DNA of 64,000 nt, taken from assembly GCF_900114345.1 (NCBI RefSeq), contig NZ_FOZJ01000002.1, forward strand, positions 682,001 through 746,000, given 5' to 3'. The notes below the pieces were generated by a model, which made no database searches, was not told the DNA's origin, and worked only from the letters and a program-made list of their open reading frames with translations. Of this stretch, positions 7,626 through 19,343 are shown in pieces. The position numbers and the translations under genes were made by a program. The number at the start of each line of letters is the position of its first letter. Position 1 is the first letter of the stretch. Source of the DNA: Microbacterium sp. cf046 (GTDB taxonomy: Bacteria > Actinomycetota > Actinomycetes > Actinomycetales > Microbacteriaceae).

Positions 7626-8216
7626 GTGGCTGACCTTCGTCCCCCGATGACGCCGCCGTCGTTCGAGAGTGCGGCGGCGGACGTGCGAGCGACGGTGTTC
7701 CGCGACGATCTGTCCGTGCGGGAGATCCCCGCTCCCTCGGGACTCGCGCCGGAGTGCCTCGCGCTCGCCGGAGATGTGCGGCCGGAGCGCGCCGGCGCGG
7801 ACTCGCTGCTCGGAACGGGGCGCTTCATCCTGCTGCACGATCCCGCGGAGCCCGATCCGTGGAACGGCCCGTGGCGGATCGTCTGCTTCGCCCAGGCTCC
7901 GGTCGAGCCCGACATCGGAACCGACCCGCTCCTTGCCGACGTCGCGTGGTCGTGGCTCATGGACGCGCTCGATTCGCGTCATGCCCAGTACCACTCCGCG
8001 TCCGGCACGGCGACCAAGACGCTCTCGAAGGGATTCGGCTCGCTCGCCGCGGACGGCGACGGGGCGCAGATCGAGCTGCGTGCATCCTGGTCGCCGATCG
8101 GCGCGATGACGCCCCACGTCCAGGCCTGGTCCGAGCTGGTGTGCATGCTCGCGGGTCTTCCGCCGGGGTCCGAGGACATCGCCGTGCTCGGCTCACGCAG
8201 GGCCGCGCGTGACTGA
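7626..8216 (+). CDS. DUF3000 family protein
   Basis: The 196-residue soluble protein matches DUF3000 by the segments GRFILLHDP, WRIVCFAQAP and WSWLMDALD. The function is unknown. In actinobacteria this family sits immediately before the RNase D gene and dxs (Rv2680-Rv2681-Rv2682c in M. tuberculosis), and that order is partly kept here. GTG 7626 has TAGTCT 6 bases upstream and no ribosome site, so the mRNA is probably leaderless. It overlaps the next gene by 8 bases, implying translational coupling. Confidence 0.85.
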   Translation: MADLRPPMTPPSFESAAADVRATVFRDDLSVREIPAPSGLAPECLALAGDVRPERAGADSLLGTGRFILLHDPAEPDPWNGPWRIVCFAQAPVEPDIGTDPLLADVAWSWLMDALDSRHAQYHSASGTATKTLSKGFGSLAADGDGAQIELRASWSPIGAMTPHVQAWSELVCMLAGLPPGSEDIAVLGSRRAARD

Positions 8217-9408
8217 ATACACCGTCATCACGGATGCCGCGGGGTTGGCCGACGCCGTGGGGAAGCTCTCCGAAGGATCGGGTCCGGTCGCCGTCGACGT
8301 CGAGCGCGCATCGGGATTCCGCTACTCCCAGCGTGCCTACCTCGTGCAGGTCTTCCGCAGGGGCTCGGGCGTGTTCCTCTTCGATCCGCCGGCGGTTGGC
8401 GAGTTCGCCACCCTGCAGGCGGCGATCGGAGACGAGGAGTGGGTGCTGCACGCCGCGAGCCAGGATCTTCCGTCGCTGCGCGAGCTCGGCCTCGAACCCG
8501 TGACGATGTTCGACACCGAGCTGGCCGCACGACTGCTCGGCCACGCCCGTGTGGGCCTGGGCGCCGTCGTCGAGGACACGCTCGGCATCACCCTGGCCAA
8601 GGCGCACTCTGCGTCGGACTGGTCGACCCGCCCGCTCCCCCAGTCCTGGCTCGAATACGCCGCACTCGATGTCGAGCATCTCGTCGACGTCCGCGACGCG
8701 CTCGTCGCGGAGCTGGCAGAGCAGGGCAAGACGGAGTACGCCGCCGAGGAGTTCCGCGCGGTGCTGGAGCGCACGCCGAAGCCGCCGCGCGAAGACCCCT
8801 GGCGTCGCCTCAGCGGCCTGCACACCGTTCGCGGCCGCAAGGCGCTCGCGGTCGCGCGGGAGCTGTGGACGGCTCGCGAGGACTATGCCCGGGAGCAGGA
8901 TGTCGCGCCGGGACGGCTGGTGCCCGATCGCGCCCTCGTGGCCGCGCTGATCGCGGATCCGAAGACCAAGCAGGAGCTCGCGCAGGTGCGCGAGTTCACG
9001 GGTCGCGCCAGCCGGAGTCAGCTGGACCGCTGGTGGGCGGCATTCGAGGCCGGGCGCGCCGCGACCGACCTGCCGCTCGAGCGCGCCCCCGGCGGCGAGA
9101 GCATCCCGCCTGCGCGCGCCTGGCCCGACCGCAACCCCGAGGCGGATGCGCGGCTCAAGCTCGCGCGGCCCGCAGTCGAGGCCCTTGCCGAGGAGCTGAA
9201 CATCCCGACCGAGAACCTGCTCACCCCCGACCTCCTCCGACGTGTCGCATGGAACCCGCCCGAGCCCGTGAGCGCAGCATCCGTCGGCGAATCCCTCGCC
9301 GAACTCGGTGCCCGACCGTGGCAGATTGCGCAGACTGCACAGTTGATTGCGGATGCCTTTGTGCAATCCGTGCAAAGCGAGGTTCCCGCCCCGGAGAGCC
9401 CTTCGTAG
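8209..9408 (+). CDS. rnd: RNase D-like 3'-5' exonuclease with HRDC domain
   Basis: The 399-residue protein has a DEDDy exonuclease domain (about 1-190) with AVDVERASGFRYS (first acidic pair), WVLHAASQDLPSL (second Asp) and LEYAALDVEHLV (Tyr and last Asp). An HRDC domain follows (about 205-290), then a helical tail. RNase D trims the 3' ends of structured RNAs such as tRNA precursors. The GTG start lies within the DUF3000 coding end. All catalytic acids are present. Confidence 0.9.
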   Translation: MTEYTVITDAAGLADAVGKLSEGSGPVAVDVERASGFRYSQRAYLVQVFRRGSGVFLFDPPAVGEFATLQAAIGDEEWVLHAASQDLPSLRELGLEPVTMFDTELAARLLGHARVGLGAVVEDTLGITLAKAHSASDWSTRPLPQSWLEYAALDVEHLVDVRDALVAELAEQGKTEYAAEEFRAVLERTPKPPREDPWRRLSGLHTVRGRKALAVARELWTAREDYAREQDVAPGRLVPDRALVAALIADPKTKQELAQVREFTGRASRSQLDRWWAAFEAGRAATDLPLERAPGGESIPPARAWPDRNPEADARLKLARPAVEALAEELNIPTENLLTPDLLRRVAWNPPEPVSAASVGESLAELGARPWQIAQTAQLIADAFVQSVQSEVPAPESPS

Positions 9409-9447
9409 GTTCGATCCAACCGATTCCAGCCGCCTCAGACCGGCTCA

Positions 9448-9453
9448 TAGGCT
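9448..9453 (+). promoter_or_regulatory. Predicted -10 box (TAGGCT) for the thiolase operon
   Basis: TAGGCT lies 27 bases before GTG 9481. The leader contains a clear GGAGG ribosome site, so this transcript would be leadered. Confidence 0.4.
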
Positions 9454-9480
9454 GAACTCATCCCTACTTACGGAGGCAGA

Positions 9481-10689
9481 GTGGCCGAGATCTCGGACGT
9501 CTTTTTCGTCGATGGAATGCGCACGCCGTTCGGGCGCGCCGGCGAGAAGGGCATGTACTGGAACACCCGAGCCGATGACCTCGCGGTCAAGGCCATGATC
9601 GGGCTCATGGAGCGCAACCCGGACGTGCCCGCCGACCGGATCGACGACGTCGCCCTGGCGGCGACGTCGCAGACGGGCGACCAGGGCCTGACGCTCGGTC
9701 GCTCCGCCGCGATCCTCGCCGGGCTTCCGATGACGGTGCCCGGCTTCGCGATCGACCGCATGTGCGCGGGCGCCATGACGAGCGTCTCGACGATGGCGGG
9801 CTCGATCGGCGTCGGCATGTACGACCTGGCCCTCGCGGGCGGTGTCGAGCACATGGGCCACCACCCGATCGGCCGCAACGCCGATCCGAACCCGCGGTTC
9901 GTCGCGGAGAAGATGGTCGACCCGGGCGCACTGAACATGGGCGTCACCGCCGAGCGCATCTTCGACCGGTTCCCGCATCTGACCAAGGAGCGGTCCGACC
10001 GCTACGGCATGCTCAGCCAGCACAAGGCGCAGGCCGCGTACGACGCCGGCAAGATCCAGCCGGACCTCGTCTCGGTCGCGATCAAGGATGCCGACGGCGC
10101 CTGGGGTCTCGCCACCGAGGACGAGGGCCGCCGCCCGCAGACCACGATGGAGGACCTCGCGGGCCTGAAGACGCCGTTCCGGCCGCATGGGCGCGTCACG
10201 GCAGGAACGTCCTCGCCCCTGACCGACGGCGCGACGATGTCGCTGCTGGCCGGCGGCGCGGCCGTCAAGGAACTCGGGCTCGCCCCCAAGATGCGGCTGG
10301 TGTCGTTCGCCTTCGCCGGCGTCCAGCCCGAGATCATGGGCATCGGCCCGATCCCGTCGACCGAGAAGGCGCTGGCGAAGGCCGGCCTGACCATCGGCGA
10401 CATCGGCCTGTTCGAGCTGAACGAGGCGTTTGCGATCCAGGTCATCTCACTGCTCGATCACTTCGGGATCGCCGACGACGACCCGCGGGTGAACCAGTGG
10501 GGCGGCGCGATCGCCCTCGGTCACCCGCTTGCGGCATCCGGAGTGCGTCTCATGATCCAGCTCGCCGCGCAGTTCGCCGAGCGCCCCGACGTCCGCTACG
10601 GCCTGACGGCCATGTGCGTCGGGCTCGGACAGGGTGGCTCGGTCATCTGGGAGAACCCGCACTACGACGGCAAGAAGCGCAAGAACTGA
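9481..10689 (+). CDS. fadA: Acetyl-CoA C-acyltransferase (thiolase)
   Basis: The 402-residue enzyme has all thiolase catalytic elements: Cys95 (IDRMCAGAMTS), a NEAFAIQ loop, His348 (ALGHPLAASG) and Cys379 (TAMCVGLGQGG). It should cleave 3-ketoacyl-CoA in beta-oxidation. The GTG start follows CGGAGGCAGA. The next gene, 17 bases on, encodes a hydratase/dehydrogenase fusion, so the two make a FadA/FadB-type beta-oxidation pair. Confidence 0.93.
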   Translation: MAEISDVFFVDGMRTPFGRAGEKGMYWNTRADDLAVKAMIGLMERNPDVPADRIDDVALAATSQTGDQGLTLGRSAAILAGLPMTVPGFAIDRMCAGAMTSVSTMAGSIGVGMYDLALAGGVEHMGHHPIGRNADPNPRFVAEKMVDPGALNMGVTAERIFDRFPHLTKERSDRYGMLSQHKAQAAYDAGKIQPDLVSVAIKDADGAWGLATEDEGRRPQTTMEDLAGLKTPFRPHGRVTAGTSSPLTDGATMSLLAGGAAVKELGLAPKMRLVSFAFAGVQPEIMGIGPIPSTEKALAKAGLTIGDIGLFELNEAFAIQVISLLDHFGIADDDPRVNQWGGAIALGHPLAASGVRLMIQLAAQFAERPDVRYGLTAMCVGLGQGGSVIWENPHYDGKKRKN

Positions 10690-10706
10690 GCGGGCGGAAC
10701 AGACGA

Positions 10707-12851
10707 ATGACGAACTACACCGAGATCGACTTCGCCCCCATCCTCGCGATGACCGACGGCGAGGTGATCACGCACTCCCCCGTCCGTGACATCCGCCTGC
10801 CCTCCGGCAAGGTGATCGCGCTGATCACCCTCGACAACGGACGCGACCACAACCGTCCGAACACGCTCGGGCCGGCGACCCTGGCCGAGCTGGACAAGAC
10901 GCTCGAGGCGCTGAAGGCCCGTGCCGCGTCGGGCGAGATCGACGCGGTCGGAATCACCGGCAAGCAGTACATCCTCGCCGCGGGCGCGGACCTGTCCGAC
11001 ATCTCGAAAGTCGGCTCGAAGGAGAACGCGAAGCTCGTCGCCCAGTTCGGGCACATGGTGCTGGGCAAGCTGTCCGAGCTCGGCGTGCCGTCCTTCGCGT
11101 TCGTGAACGGTCTCGCGCTCGGCGGAGGCCTCGAGATCGCCCTGAACTCGTCGTATCGCACCGTGGACGCGTCGGCGGCCGCGATCGCCCTTCCCGAGGT
11201 CTTCCTCGGCATCATCCCCGGGTGGGGCGGCGCCTACCTGCTGCCGAACCTCATCGGGATCGAGAACGCGCTCGAGGTCGTGATCTCGAATCCCCTCAAG
11301 CAGAACCGGATGCTGAAGCCGCAGCAGGCATTCGACTATGGGATCGTCGACGCGATCTTCCCCGCGTCGAACTACCTCGAGGACTCCCTGAAATGGGCGG
11401 ATCGGGTGATGACCGGTGCCGTCAAGGTCGACCGCAGGCACGAGCCAGGCAAGATCGAGCGGCTCACGAAGTGGCCGATCGCGATCAAGATGGCGCGCGG
11501 AATGCTCGAGAGCCGGATCGGCACCGTTCCGCGGTCGCCCTACGCCGCGCTGGAGCTGCTCGAGAAGGCGAAGGGCGGCACGAAGGCGGAGGGCTTCGCC
11601 CGTGAGGACGACGCACTCGCCGAACTCGTCACCGGCGACCAGTTCGCCGCCTCCATGTACGCGTTCGATCTGGTGCAGAAGCGCGCGAAGCGTCCCGTCG
11701 GGGCGCCCGACAAGGAGCTCGCCAAGAAGGTGACCAAGGTCGGGATCATCGGCGCCGGCCTGATGGCCAGCCAGTTCGCGCTGCTGTTCCTGCGGAAGCT
11801 CCAGGTGCCGGTCCTGATCACCGACCTCGATCAGGCACGAGTCGACAAAGGCCTCGCGTACATCGACGGGGAGATCGGCAAGCTCGAGGCGAAGGGCCGC
11901 CTTGACGGCGATGCCGCAAACCGGCTCCGGGCGCTCGTCCACGGCACCACCGACAAGTCCGAATACGCGGACTGCGACTTCGTGATCGAGGCCGTCTTCG
12001 AAGAGGTCGGGGTGAAGCAGCAGGTCTTCGGCGAGATCGAGAAGATCATCGCGGACGACGCGATCCTCGCCACCAACACCTCGTCGCTGTCCGTCGAGGA
12101 GATCGGCGCGAAGCTCGCGCACCCGGAGCGCCTGGTCGGATTCCACTTCTTCAACCCGGTCGCCGTCATGCCGCTCATCGAGATCGTCAAGACCCCTCAG
12201 ACGACGGATGCCGCGCTCTCGACGGCCTTCGTGGTCGCTCGCGGTCTGGGCAAGAACGCCGTCCTGACCGCCGACGCTCCCGGGTTCGTCGTGAACCGCC
12301 TGCTCGCGAAGGTCATGGGCGAGGCGGCACGAGCCGTCTACGAGGGCACGCCGCTCCTGACCGTCGAGAAGGCGTTCGCGCCGATCGGGCTGCCGATGAC
12401 GCCGTTCCAGCTGATCGACCTGGTCGGCTGGAAGGTCGCGGCGCACGTCCAGGACACCATGGCGCACGCATTCCCCGAGCGGTTCTTCGCCTCGGAGAAC
12501 TTCCACGAGCTCGCAGAACTGCCCGAGGTCGTCGAGAAGGACAGGAACGGCAAGGTCACCGGGTGGACCAAGGCAGCGGAGAAGGTGCTCAAGGGCGCCG
12601 TCGGCTCCTCACCCGCGAGCGAGGCCGAGATCCTGCAGCGCGTGCAGGACGGGCTCGCTCAGGAGATCAAGCTCATGCTCGACGAGGGCGTCGTCCCCGA
12701 GGTCGAGGACATCGATCTGTGTCTGATCCTCGGGGCCGCCTGGCCCTTCATCGACGGTGGGGCCTCGCCGTACCTCGATCGAGAGGGCGCGTCCGAGCGC
12801 GTCTTCGGCGACTCGTTCCACCACCCGCTCATCAAGGGCGTCGCGAGCTGA
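10707..12851 (+). CDS. fadB: Enoyl-CoA hydratase/3-hydroxyacyl-CoA dehydrogenase fusion (FadB-type)
   Basis: The 714-residue protein begins with a crotonase domain (about 20-200) holding GGGLEIAL and LPEVFLGIIPGWGG, so both catalytic glutamates are present. A dehydrogenase domain follows: the NAD-binding GIIGAGLMASQ starts near 346 and the catalytic histidine sits in RLVGFHFFNPV near 479. A C-terminal 3HCDH domain with VNRLLAKVMGEAARA completes it. It catalyses hydration of enoyl-CoA and oxidation of 3-hydroxyacyl-CoA. ATG 10707 is chosen at the start of conserved sequence; the frame is open far upstream only because of base composition. Confidence 0.93.
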   Translation: MTNYTEIDFAPILAMTDGEVITHSPVRDIRLPSGKVIALITLDNGRDHNRPNTLGPATLAELDKTLEALKARAASGEIDAVGITGKQYILAAGADLSDISKVGSKENAKLVAQFGHMVLGKLSELGVPSFAFVNGLALGGGLEIALNSSYRTVDASAAAIALPEVFLGIIPGWGGAYLLPNLIGIENALEVVISNPLKQNRMLKPQQAFDYGIVDAIFPASNYLEDSLKWADRVMTGAVKVDRRHEPGKIERLTKWPIAIKMARGMLESRIGTVPRSPYAALELLEKAKGGTKAEGFAREDDALAELVTGDQFAASMYAFDLVQKRAKRPVGAPDKELAKKVTKVGIIGAGLMASQFALLFLRKLQVPVLITDLDQARVDKGLAYIDGEIGKLEAKGRLDGDAANRLRALVHGTTDKSEYADCDFVIEAVFEEVGVKQQVFGEIEKIIADDAILATNTSSLSVEEIGAKLAHPERLVGFHFFNPVAVMPLIEIVKTPQTTDAALSTAFVVARGLGKNAVLTADAPGFVVNRLLAKVMGEAARAVYEGTPLLTVEKAFAPIGLPMTPFQLIDLVGWKVAAHVQDTMAHAFPERFFASENFHELAELPEVVEKDRNGKVTGWTKAAEKVLKGAVGSSPASEAEILQRVQDGLAQEIKLMLDEGVVPEVEDIDLCLILGAAWPFIDGGASPYLDREGASERVFGDSFHHPLIKGVAS

Positions 12852-12866
12852 CGCACCGAGCATCGA

Positions 12867-12901
12867 AAAGCGCCTGTCCTCTCCGTGAGGGCAGGCGCTT
12901 T
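12867..12901. terminator. Bidirectional terminator between fadB and dxs
   Basis: A 15-bp stem with one G-T pair, AAAGCGCCTG...CAGGCGCTTT outermost, closes the loop TCCGT. It ends in TTT on the plus strand and in TTT on the minus strand, which suits two convergent genes. Confidence 0.85.
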
Positions 12902-12920
12902 CGCGTTGCTGTGGCGCGAT

Positions 12921-14882
12921 CTACGCGTCGCGGACCTCATCGTGGGGCGACCCCACTCCGGTCAGCCATTCCGGTTGCCGCTCCGTCTGCCGGGCGACCG
13001 GGATGCGGGTGCCGAGGACCTGCGACACCACATCCTGAGCGATCTTGGCCGGCGTGAGGCCGGCATCCTCGAGGATCTGCTCCCGTGTCGCGTGGTCGAT
13101 GAATTCGTCGGGCAGACCGAGCTCGTCGACGGCCGTGTCCACGCCGGCCTCGCGCAGCACCTGGCGCACCCGTGTGCCGATGCCGCCAACGCGGATGCCG
13201 TCCTCGATCGTGATGACCAGGCGATGGGATGCTGCGAGTTCGACGATCGACGGCTGGACGGGCACGACCCATCGCGGGTCGACGACCGTGGATCCGATGC
13301 CCTGAGCACGCAGGCGCTCGGCGACGTCGACCGCAATGTGGGCCATCGGCCCGATGCCGATGATCAGGACGTCCTGCGCGTCGGAGCGGACCAGGACATC
13401 GACGCCGTCGGGCAGGCGCTCCAGCGCCGGCAGTGTCGCGCTCACCGAGCCCTTGGGGAACCGGATGACCGTCGGCGCGTCGTCCACCGCCACCGCCTCG
13501 CGCAGCACTTCCTGCAGCCGGTCGGCGTCGCGGGGCACCGCGATCCGGATGTGGGGCACGATCTGCAGCATCGCGAGATCCCAGATGCCGTGGTGGCTGG
13601 GACCGTCGGGCCCGGTGACGCCGGCGCGGTCGAGCACGAAGGTGACGCCGGCGCGGTGCAGGGCCACATCCATCATGACCTGGTCGAAGGCGCGGTTCAT
13701 GAAGGTGGCGTAGATCGCTACCACGGGGTGCAGGCCGCCGAAGGCGAGACCCGCAGCGGATGCCACTGCGTGCTGCTCGGCGATTCCGACGTCGTACACG
13801 CGATCGGGGAACCGCTGGGCGAACGGCAGCAGTCCGGTGGGGCGCAGCATCGCCGCCGTGATGCCGATGACCTCCGGTCGGTCCTCCCCCACGGCGACCA
13901 GCTCGTCGGCGAACACGTCGGTCCAGGCTCGTGCCGTCGAGCTGCCGACCGGCTCACCGGAGGCCGGATCGATGCGACCCACGGCGTGGAACTGATCGGC
14001 TTCGTCGTCGCGGGCAGGCTGATAGCCGCGCCCCTTCTCGGTGATCGCATGGACGATCACCGGCGCCCCGAAATCCTTCGCCAGTTGCAGGGTCTCGATC
14101 AGAGACCGCAGATCGTGGCCGTCGACGGGCCCCAGATATTTGATGTCGAGATTCGAATACAGCTCGGCGTTGTTCCAGAAGCGGGACAGGAAGCCGTGCG
14201 TCCCACCGCGGACTCCGCGGTAGAAGGCTCGCGCGGCGGGTCCGAGGCGGCGCGCGAACGAGGCGGAGCTGCGGTGCAGGGTGTTGTAGGTGTCGGCCGT
14301 GCGCACACGGTTCAGATACCGCGCCATGCCGCCGATCGTCGGCGCGTAAGACCGCCCGTTGTCGTTGACGATGATGACCAGGTTGCGGTCGTTGTCGTCG
14401 GAGATGTTGTTGAGCGCCTCCCAGGTCATCCCGCCCGTCAGCGCGCCGTCGCCGACGACTGCGACGACGTGCCGGTCTTTCCGGCCGGTGCGCGTGAGCG
14501 CGCGCGAGACGCCGTCCGCCCAGCTGAGCGAGCTCGATGCGTGCGAGGACTCGACCACGTCGTGCGGGCTCTCCGAACGCTGCGGATAGCCGGCGAGGCC
14601 GCCGCGCGATCGGAGACCGGTGAAGTCCTGCCGACCGGTGAGCAGCTTGTGGACATAGGACTGGTGGCCCGTGTCGAAGATCATCGGGTCATCGGGTGAG
14701 TCGAACACCTTGTGCATCGCGAGCGTCAGCTCGACCACCCCGAGGTTCGGGCCGAGGTGACCGCCGGTGCGCGAGACGTTCTCGATCAGGAATGCGCGGA
14801 TCTCCGCGGCCAGCTGCTCGAGCTGATCGACGCTCAGCGCGTTGAGGTCGCGAGGGCTCGAAATCGACGACAGCAACGACAT
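12921..14882 (-). CDS. dxs: 1-deoxy-D-xylulose-5-phosphate synthase
   Basis: The 653-residue thiamine-diphosphate enzyme condenses pyruvate with glyceraldehyde 3-phosphate, the first step of the MEP isoprenoid pathway. Visible marks are FDTGHQSYVHK, the ThDP motif VVGDGALTGGMTWEALNN, the conserved DGPSHHGIWDL and the C-terminal transketolase domain. Full length matches the family. The ATG follows AAAGGAGCTCGG. It is transcribed alone, between two hairpin terminators. Confidence 0.96.
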   Translation of the reverse strand: MSLLSSISSPRDLNALSVDQLEQLAAEIRAFLIENVSRTGGHLGPNLGVVELTLAMHKVFDSPDDPMIFDTGHQSYVHKLLTGRQDFTGLRSRGGLAGYPQRSESPHDVVESSHASSSLSWADGVSRALTRTGRKDRHVVAVVGDGALTGGMTWEALNNISDDNDRNLVIIVNDNGRSYAPTIGGMARYLNRVRTADTYNTLHRSSASFARRLGPAARAFYRGVRGGTHGFLSRFWNNAELYSNLDIKYLGPVDGHDLRSLIETLQLAKDFGAPVIVHAITEKGRGYQPARDDEADQFHAVGRIDPASGEPVGSSTARAWTDVFADELVAVGEDRPEVIGITAAMLRPTGLLPFAQRFPDRVYDVGIAEQHAVASAAGLAFGGLHPVVAIYATFMNRAFDQVMMDVALHRAGVTFVLDRAGVTGPDGPSHHGIWDLAMLQIVPHIRIAVPRDADRLQEVLREAVAVDDAPTVIRFPKGSVSATLPALERLPDGVDVLVRSDAQDVLIIGIGPMAHIAVDVAERLRAQGIGSTVVDPRWVVPVQPSIVELAASHRLVITIEDGIRVGGIGTRVRQVLREAGVDTAVDELGLPDEFIDHATREQILEDAGLTPAKIAQDVVSQVLGTRIPVARQTERQPEWLTGVGSPHDEVRDA

Positions 14883-14941
14883 CCGAGCTCCTTTCGCACG
14901 CTCACGGTCAGCCTGGCAAGTCTACCTGCGGTGCAAACGAC

Positions 14942-14973
14942 GGAGGGGTCCGGCGCTCTGGCCGGACCCCTCC
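14942..14973 (-). terminator. Terminator of acnA
   Basis: A 12-13-bp perfect stem GGAGGGGTCCGGC/GCCGGACCCCTCC closes a six-base loop. It lies 9 bases past the acnA stop and 60 bases before dxs. Confidence 0.75.
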
Positions 14974-14981
14974 TGTCGATC

Positions 14982-17792
<2,811 letters not shown>

Positions 17793-17868
17793 GCGTGTCT
17801 CCTTCGTCGGCGGCGGAGCGGGCGCAGGGCCCGACCTCCCCATCTTCCCCGTCCCCGGCCGCAGTGGC

Positions 17869-17889
17869 TAGTGAGGCTGGCCTTACTGA
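17869..17889 (-). promoter_or_regulatory. DtxR/IdeR iron-box-like dyad upstream of acnA
   Basis: The minus strand reads TAAGGCCAGCCTCACTA, resembling the iron-box consensus TTAGGTTAGCCTAACCTAA at about two thirds of positions. It lies about 80 bases before the acnA start. It shares the AGGCnnGCCT core with the site at 62503. The match is partial, so this is a candidate only. Confidence 0.35.
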
Positions 17890-17900
17890 CGAAAGAACGG

Positions 17901-17924
17901 ATTTATCTTGATGTCAAGATAAAT
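17901..17924. promoter_or_regulatory. Perfect AT-rich palindrome, candidate operator upstream of acnA
   Basis: ATTTATCTTGA and TCAAGATAAAT form perfect 11-base arms around a 2-base centre. Eighteen of 24 bases are A or T in otherwise very GC-rich DNA. It sits between the stop of the DUF3159 gene (17928) and acnA. A 2-base centre is too short for a hairpin loop, so a dimeric regulator such as a MarR-family protein is more likely than a terminator. Confidence 0.55.
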
Positions 17925-17927
17925 GTA

Positions 17928-18698
17928 TCACTTCGGCGACGGTGGATAGAGTGCCCGGACGGCGAGCCAGGTCACCGCGACGAGCGGTGCGAACAGCGGC
18001 AGACCCATGATCAGCTTGAGCGTTCCGAGGGCCGTCACGTCGCCGGCGAAGTACAGGGGCAGCTGCACCGCGAGCCGGAATGCGAACAGCCCTGCCCAGG
18101 CGATCGCGAGCCAGAAGAACACACGACGCTTGCGCTTGTCCGCGCGCCATCTCGTGCCCTCGTTCATGAGGAAGCCCACCGCGAGGCCGATCAGCGACCA
18201 GCCGATCAGCGCTGAGACCAGGAACGCCGTCCCGTACGCGGCGTTCGTGATGAACCCGAAGACGAAGTTGTCCTGCCCTCGCCCGGTCCACAGTGCGAGT
18301 GCCGCGGCTCCCGCGGTCGCGATGAGACCGCCGATAGCGGCCGCAGGCGGGGATTTCGTGGCGAGCCGGATGATCGTGAACACGGCGGCGAGCCCGACCG
18401 ACAGTCCGAGCGACAGCCACAGATTGCCGGTCTGGGTGGTGCGGTCGTAGGTGACGGTGAAGAGCACGACGAACACGAGGCTCGGCAGGACGGACTCCAG
18501 GATGCCGCGCCAGCCGCCCATCGCACGCCAGACGACATGGCCGGTGGCCGCACCCTCCGCGGGGTCGAGCCCTGCTCGCTTGGCCGCTTCACCGAGCGCC
18601 GCTCCCACGAGCTCCGAGGCCGACGCGGACGCGGCGGGGGGCGCGGACGGCTCGCCGTCGGGGGACGGGTCCGAGGCCGGGGGCGGTGGCTGGGTCAC
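17928..18698 (-). CDS. DUF3159 family membrane protein
   Basis: The 256-residue protein has a Pro/Ser/Ala-rich cytoplasmic N-terminus (about 1-45), a conserved segment VVWRAMGGWRGILESVLPSL and then about six hydrophobic helices. This matches the actinobacterial DUF3159 family, of unknown function, found near dut and DUF3710 genes. GTG 18698 overlaps the stop of the DUF3710 gene by 4 bases (GTGA), so the two are translationally coupled. Confidence 0.85.
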   Translation of the reverse strand: MTQPPPPASDPSPDGEPSAPPAASASASELVGAALGEAAKRAGLDPAEGAATGHVVWRAMGGWRGILESVLPSLVFVVLFTVTYDRTTQTGNLWLSLGLSVGLAAVFTIIRLATKSPPAAAIGGLIATAGAAALALWTGRGQDNFVFGFITNAAYGTAFLVSALIGWSLIGLAVGFLMNEGTRWRADKRKRRVFFWLAIAWAGLFAFRLAVQLPLYFAGDVTALGTLKLIMGLPLFAPLVAVTWLAVRALYPPSPK

Positions 18699-19294
18699 GC
18701 GGCGCCCGGAGTCGCCGGCATCTTCAGCGGAATGAGATCCCGCGGGGGCATCGGCGTTCCCCCGCGCACGACGACGATCGAGCGGAACAGGTCTTCGACC
18801 TGCGCCGCGGCCTCGACATCCGCCGTGGCCGCGCCGCCGATCACGCCGCGCAGGAACCAGCGCGGGCCGTCGACGCCCACGAAGCGAGCCAGGCGCTTGC
18901 CTGCGGCACCCTCCGGTCCGGCCGCCACGGGGACCTCGGCGAGCAGCTCGGGCCCGAGCGGTCCCTCCCGCTCCTCCACACGACCGCCCTGCTGGCGGAT
19001 CTGCGCGCGGATCTGCTCGCGCGTCTCCTCCCACAGCCCGGTCGTGCGCGGAGCCGCGAACGGCTGCACCTGGAGCGTCGAACCCGCGTAGTCCAGACCC
19101 ACCGCGACGATCCGCTTGGTCTGCTCTTCGACCTCGAGACGCAGGTTCAGACCTTCTCGGGGGAGGATCTTGATCCCGCCGAGGTCGATGTAGGGCCGTA
19201 CCGGGTTGGCCTCCGACTCGTCGAAGGGTCCGGCGACCGCCCGATCCCCGAGGGGGTCCGGCTGGGCGGCATCGGTGGGTGTCGCGTCGCTCAT
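18695..19294 (-). CDS. DUF3710 family protein
   Basis: The 199-residue protein matches DUF3710 through YIDLGGIKILPREGLNLRLE and FVGVDGPRWFLRGVI; its function is unknown. ATG 19294 has GGAG 8 bases upstream; a second ATG at 19312 is possible. It lies downstream of dut, separated by 76 bases and an intrinsic terminator, and is coupled to the DUF3159 gene. In M. tuberculosis the same family (Rv2696c) lies next to dut (Rv2697c). Confidence 0.87.
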   Translation of the reverse strand: MSDATPTDAAQPDPLGDRAVAGPFDESEANPVRPYIDLGGIKILPREGLNLRLEVEEQTKRIVAVGLDYAGSTLQVQPFAAPRTTGLWEETREQIRAQIRQQGGRVEEREGPLGPELLAEVPVAAGPEGAAGKRLARFVGVDGPRWFLRGVIGGAATADVEAAAQVEDLFRSIVVVRGGTPMPPRDLIPLKMPATPGAA

Positions 19295-19325
19295 GGACTG
19301 CGCTCCGTTCATCTGTCTCTTCGGT

Positions 19326-19343
19326 CGCGGGGAGCTCCCCGCG
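19326..19343. repeat. 18-base perfect palindrome CGCGGGGAGCTCCCCGCG
   Basis: A self-complementary 18-mer abuts the T tract of the dut terminator. It may be a second hairpin that strengthens termination, or an operator for the DUF3710-DUF3159 pair, whose start lies about 30 bases downstream. Confidence 0.5.

Noticed and set aside
5640..8117. Minus-strand open frame of 825 codons over sufE, hydrolase and DUF3000
   Set aside because: It crosses several genes with recognisable domains and has only Arg-rich low-complexity translation.
9762..10706. N-terminal extension of the FadB-type frame into the thiolase gene
   Set aside because: The extension is Arg-rich shadow sequence of the thiolase; conserved crotonase sequence begins only after ATG 10707.
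10662..12506. Minus-strand 614-codon frame across the FadB-type gene
   Set aside because: It is the antisense shadow of a complete hydratase/dehydrogenase with all catalytic residues.
17793..17843. Longer acnA start at 17843
   Set aside because: The extra 17 residues are Pro/Gly-rich and unconserved, while GTG 17792 has GGAGA at the right distance.
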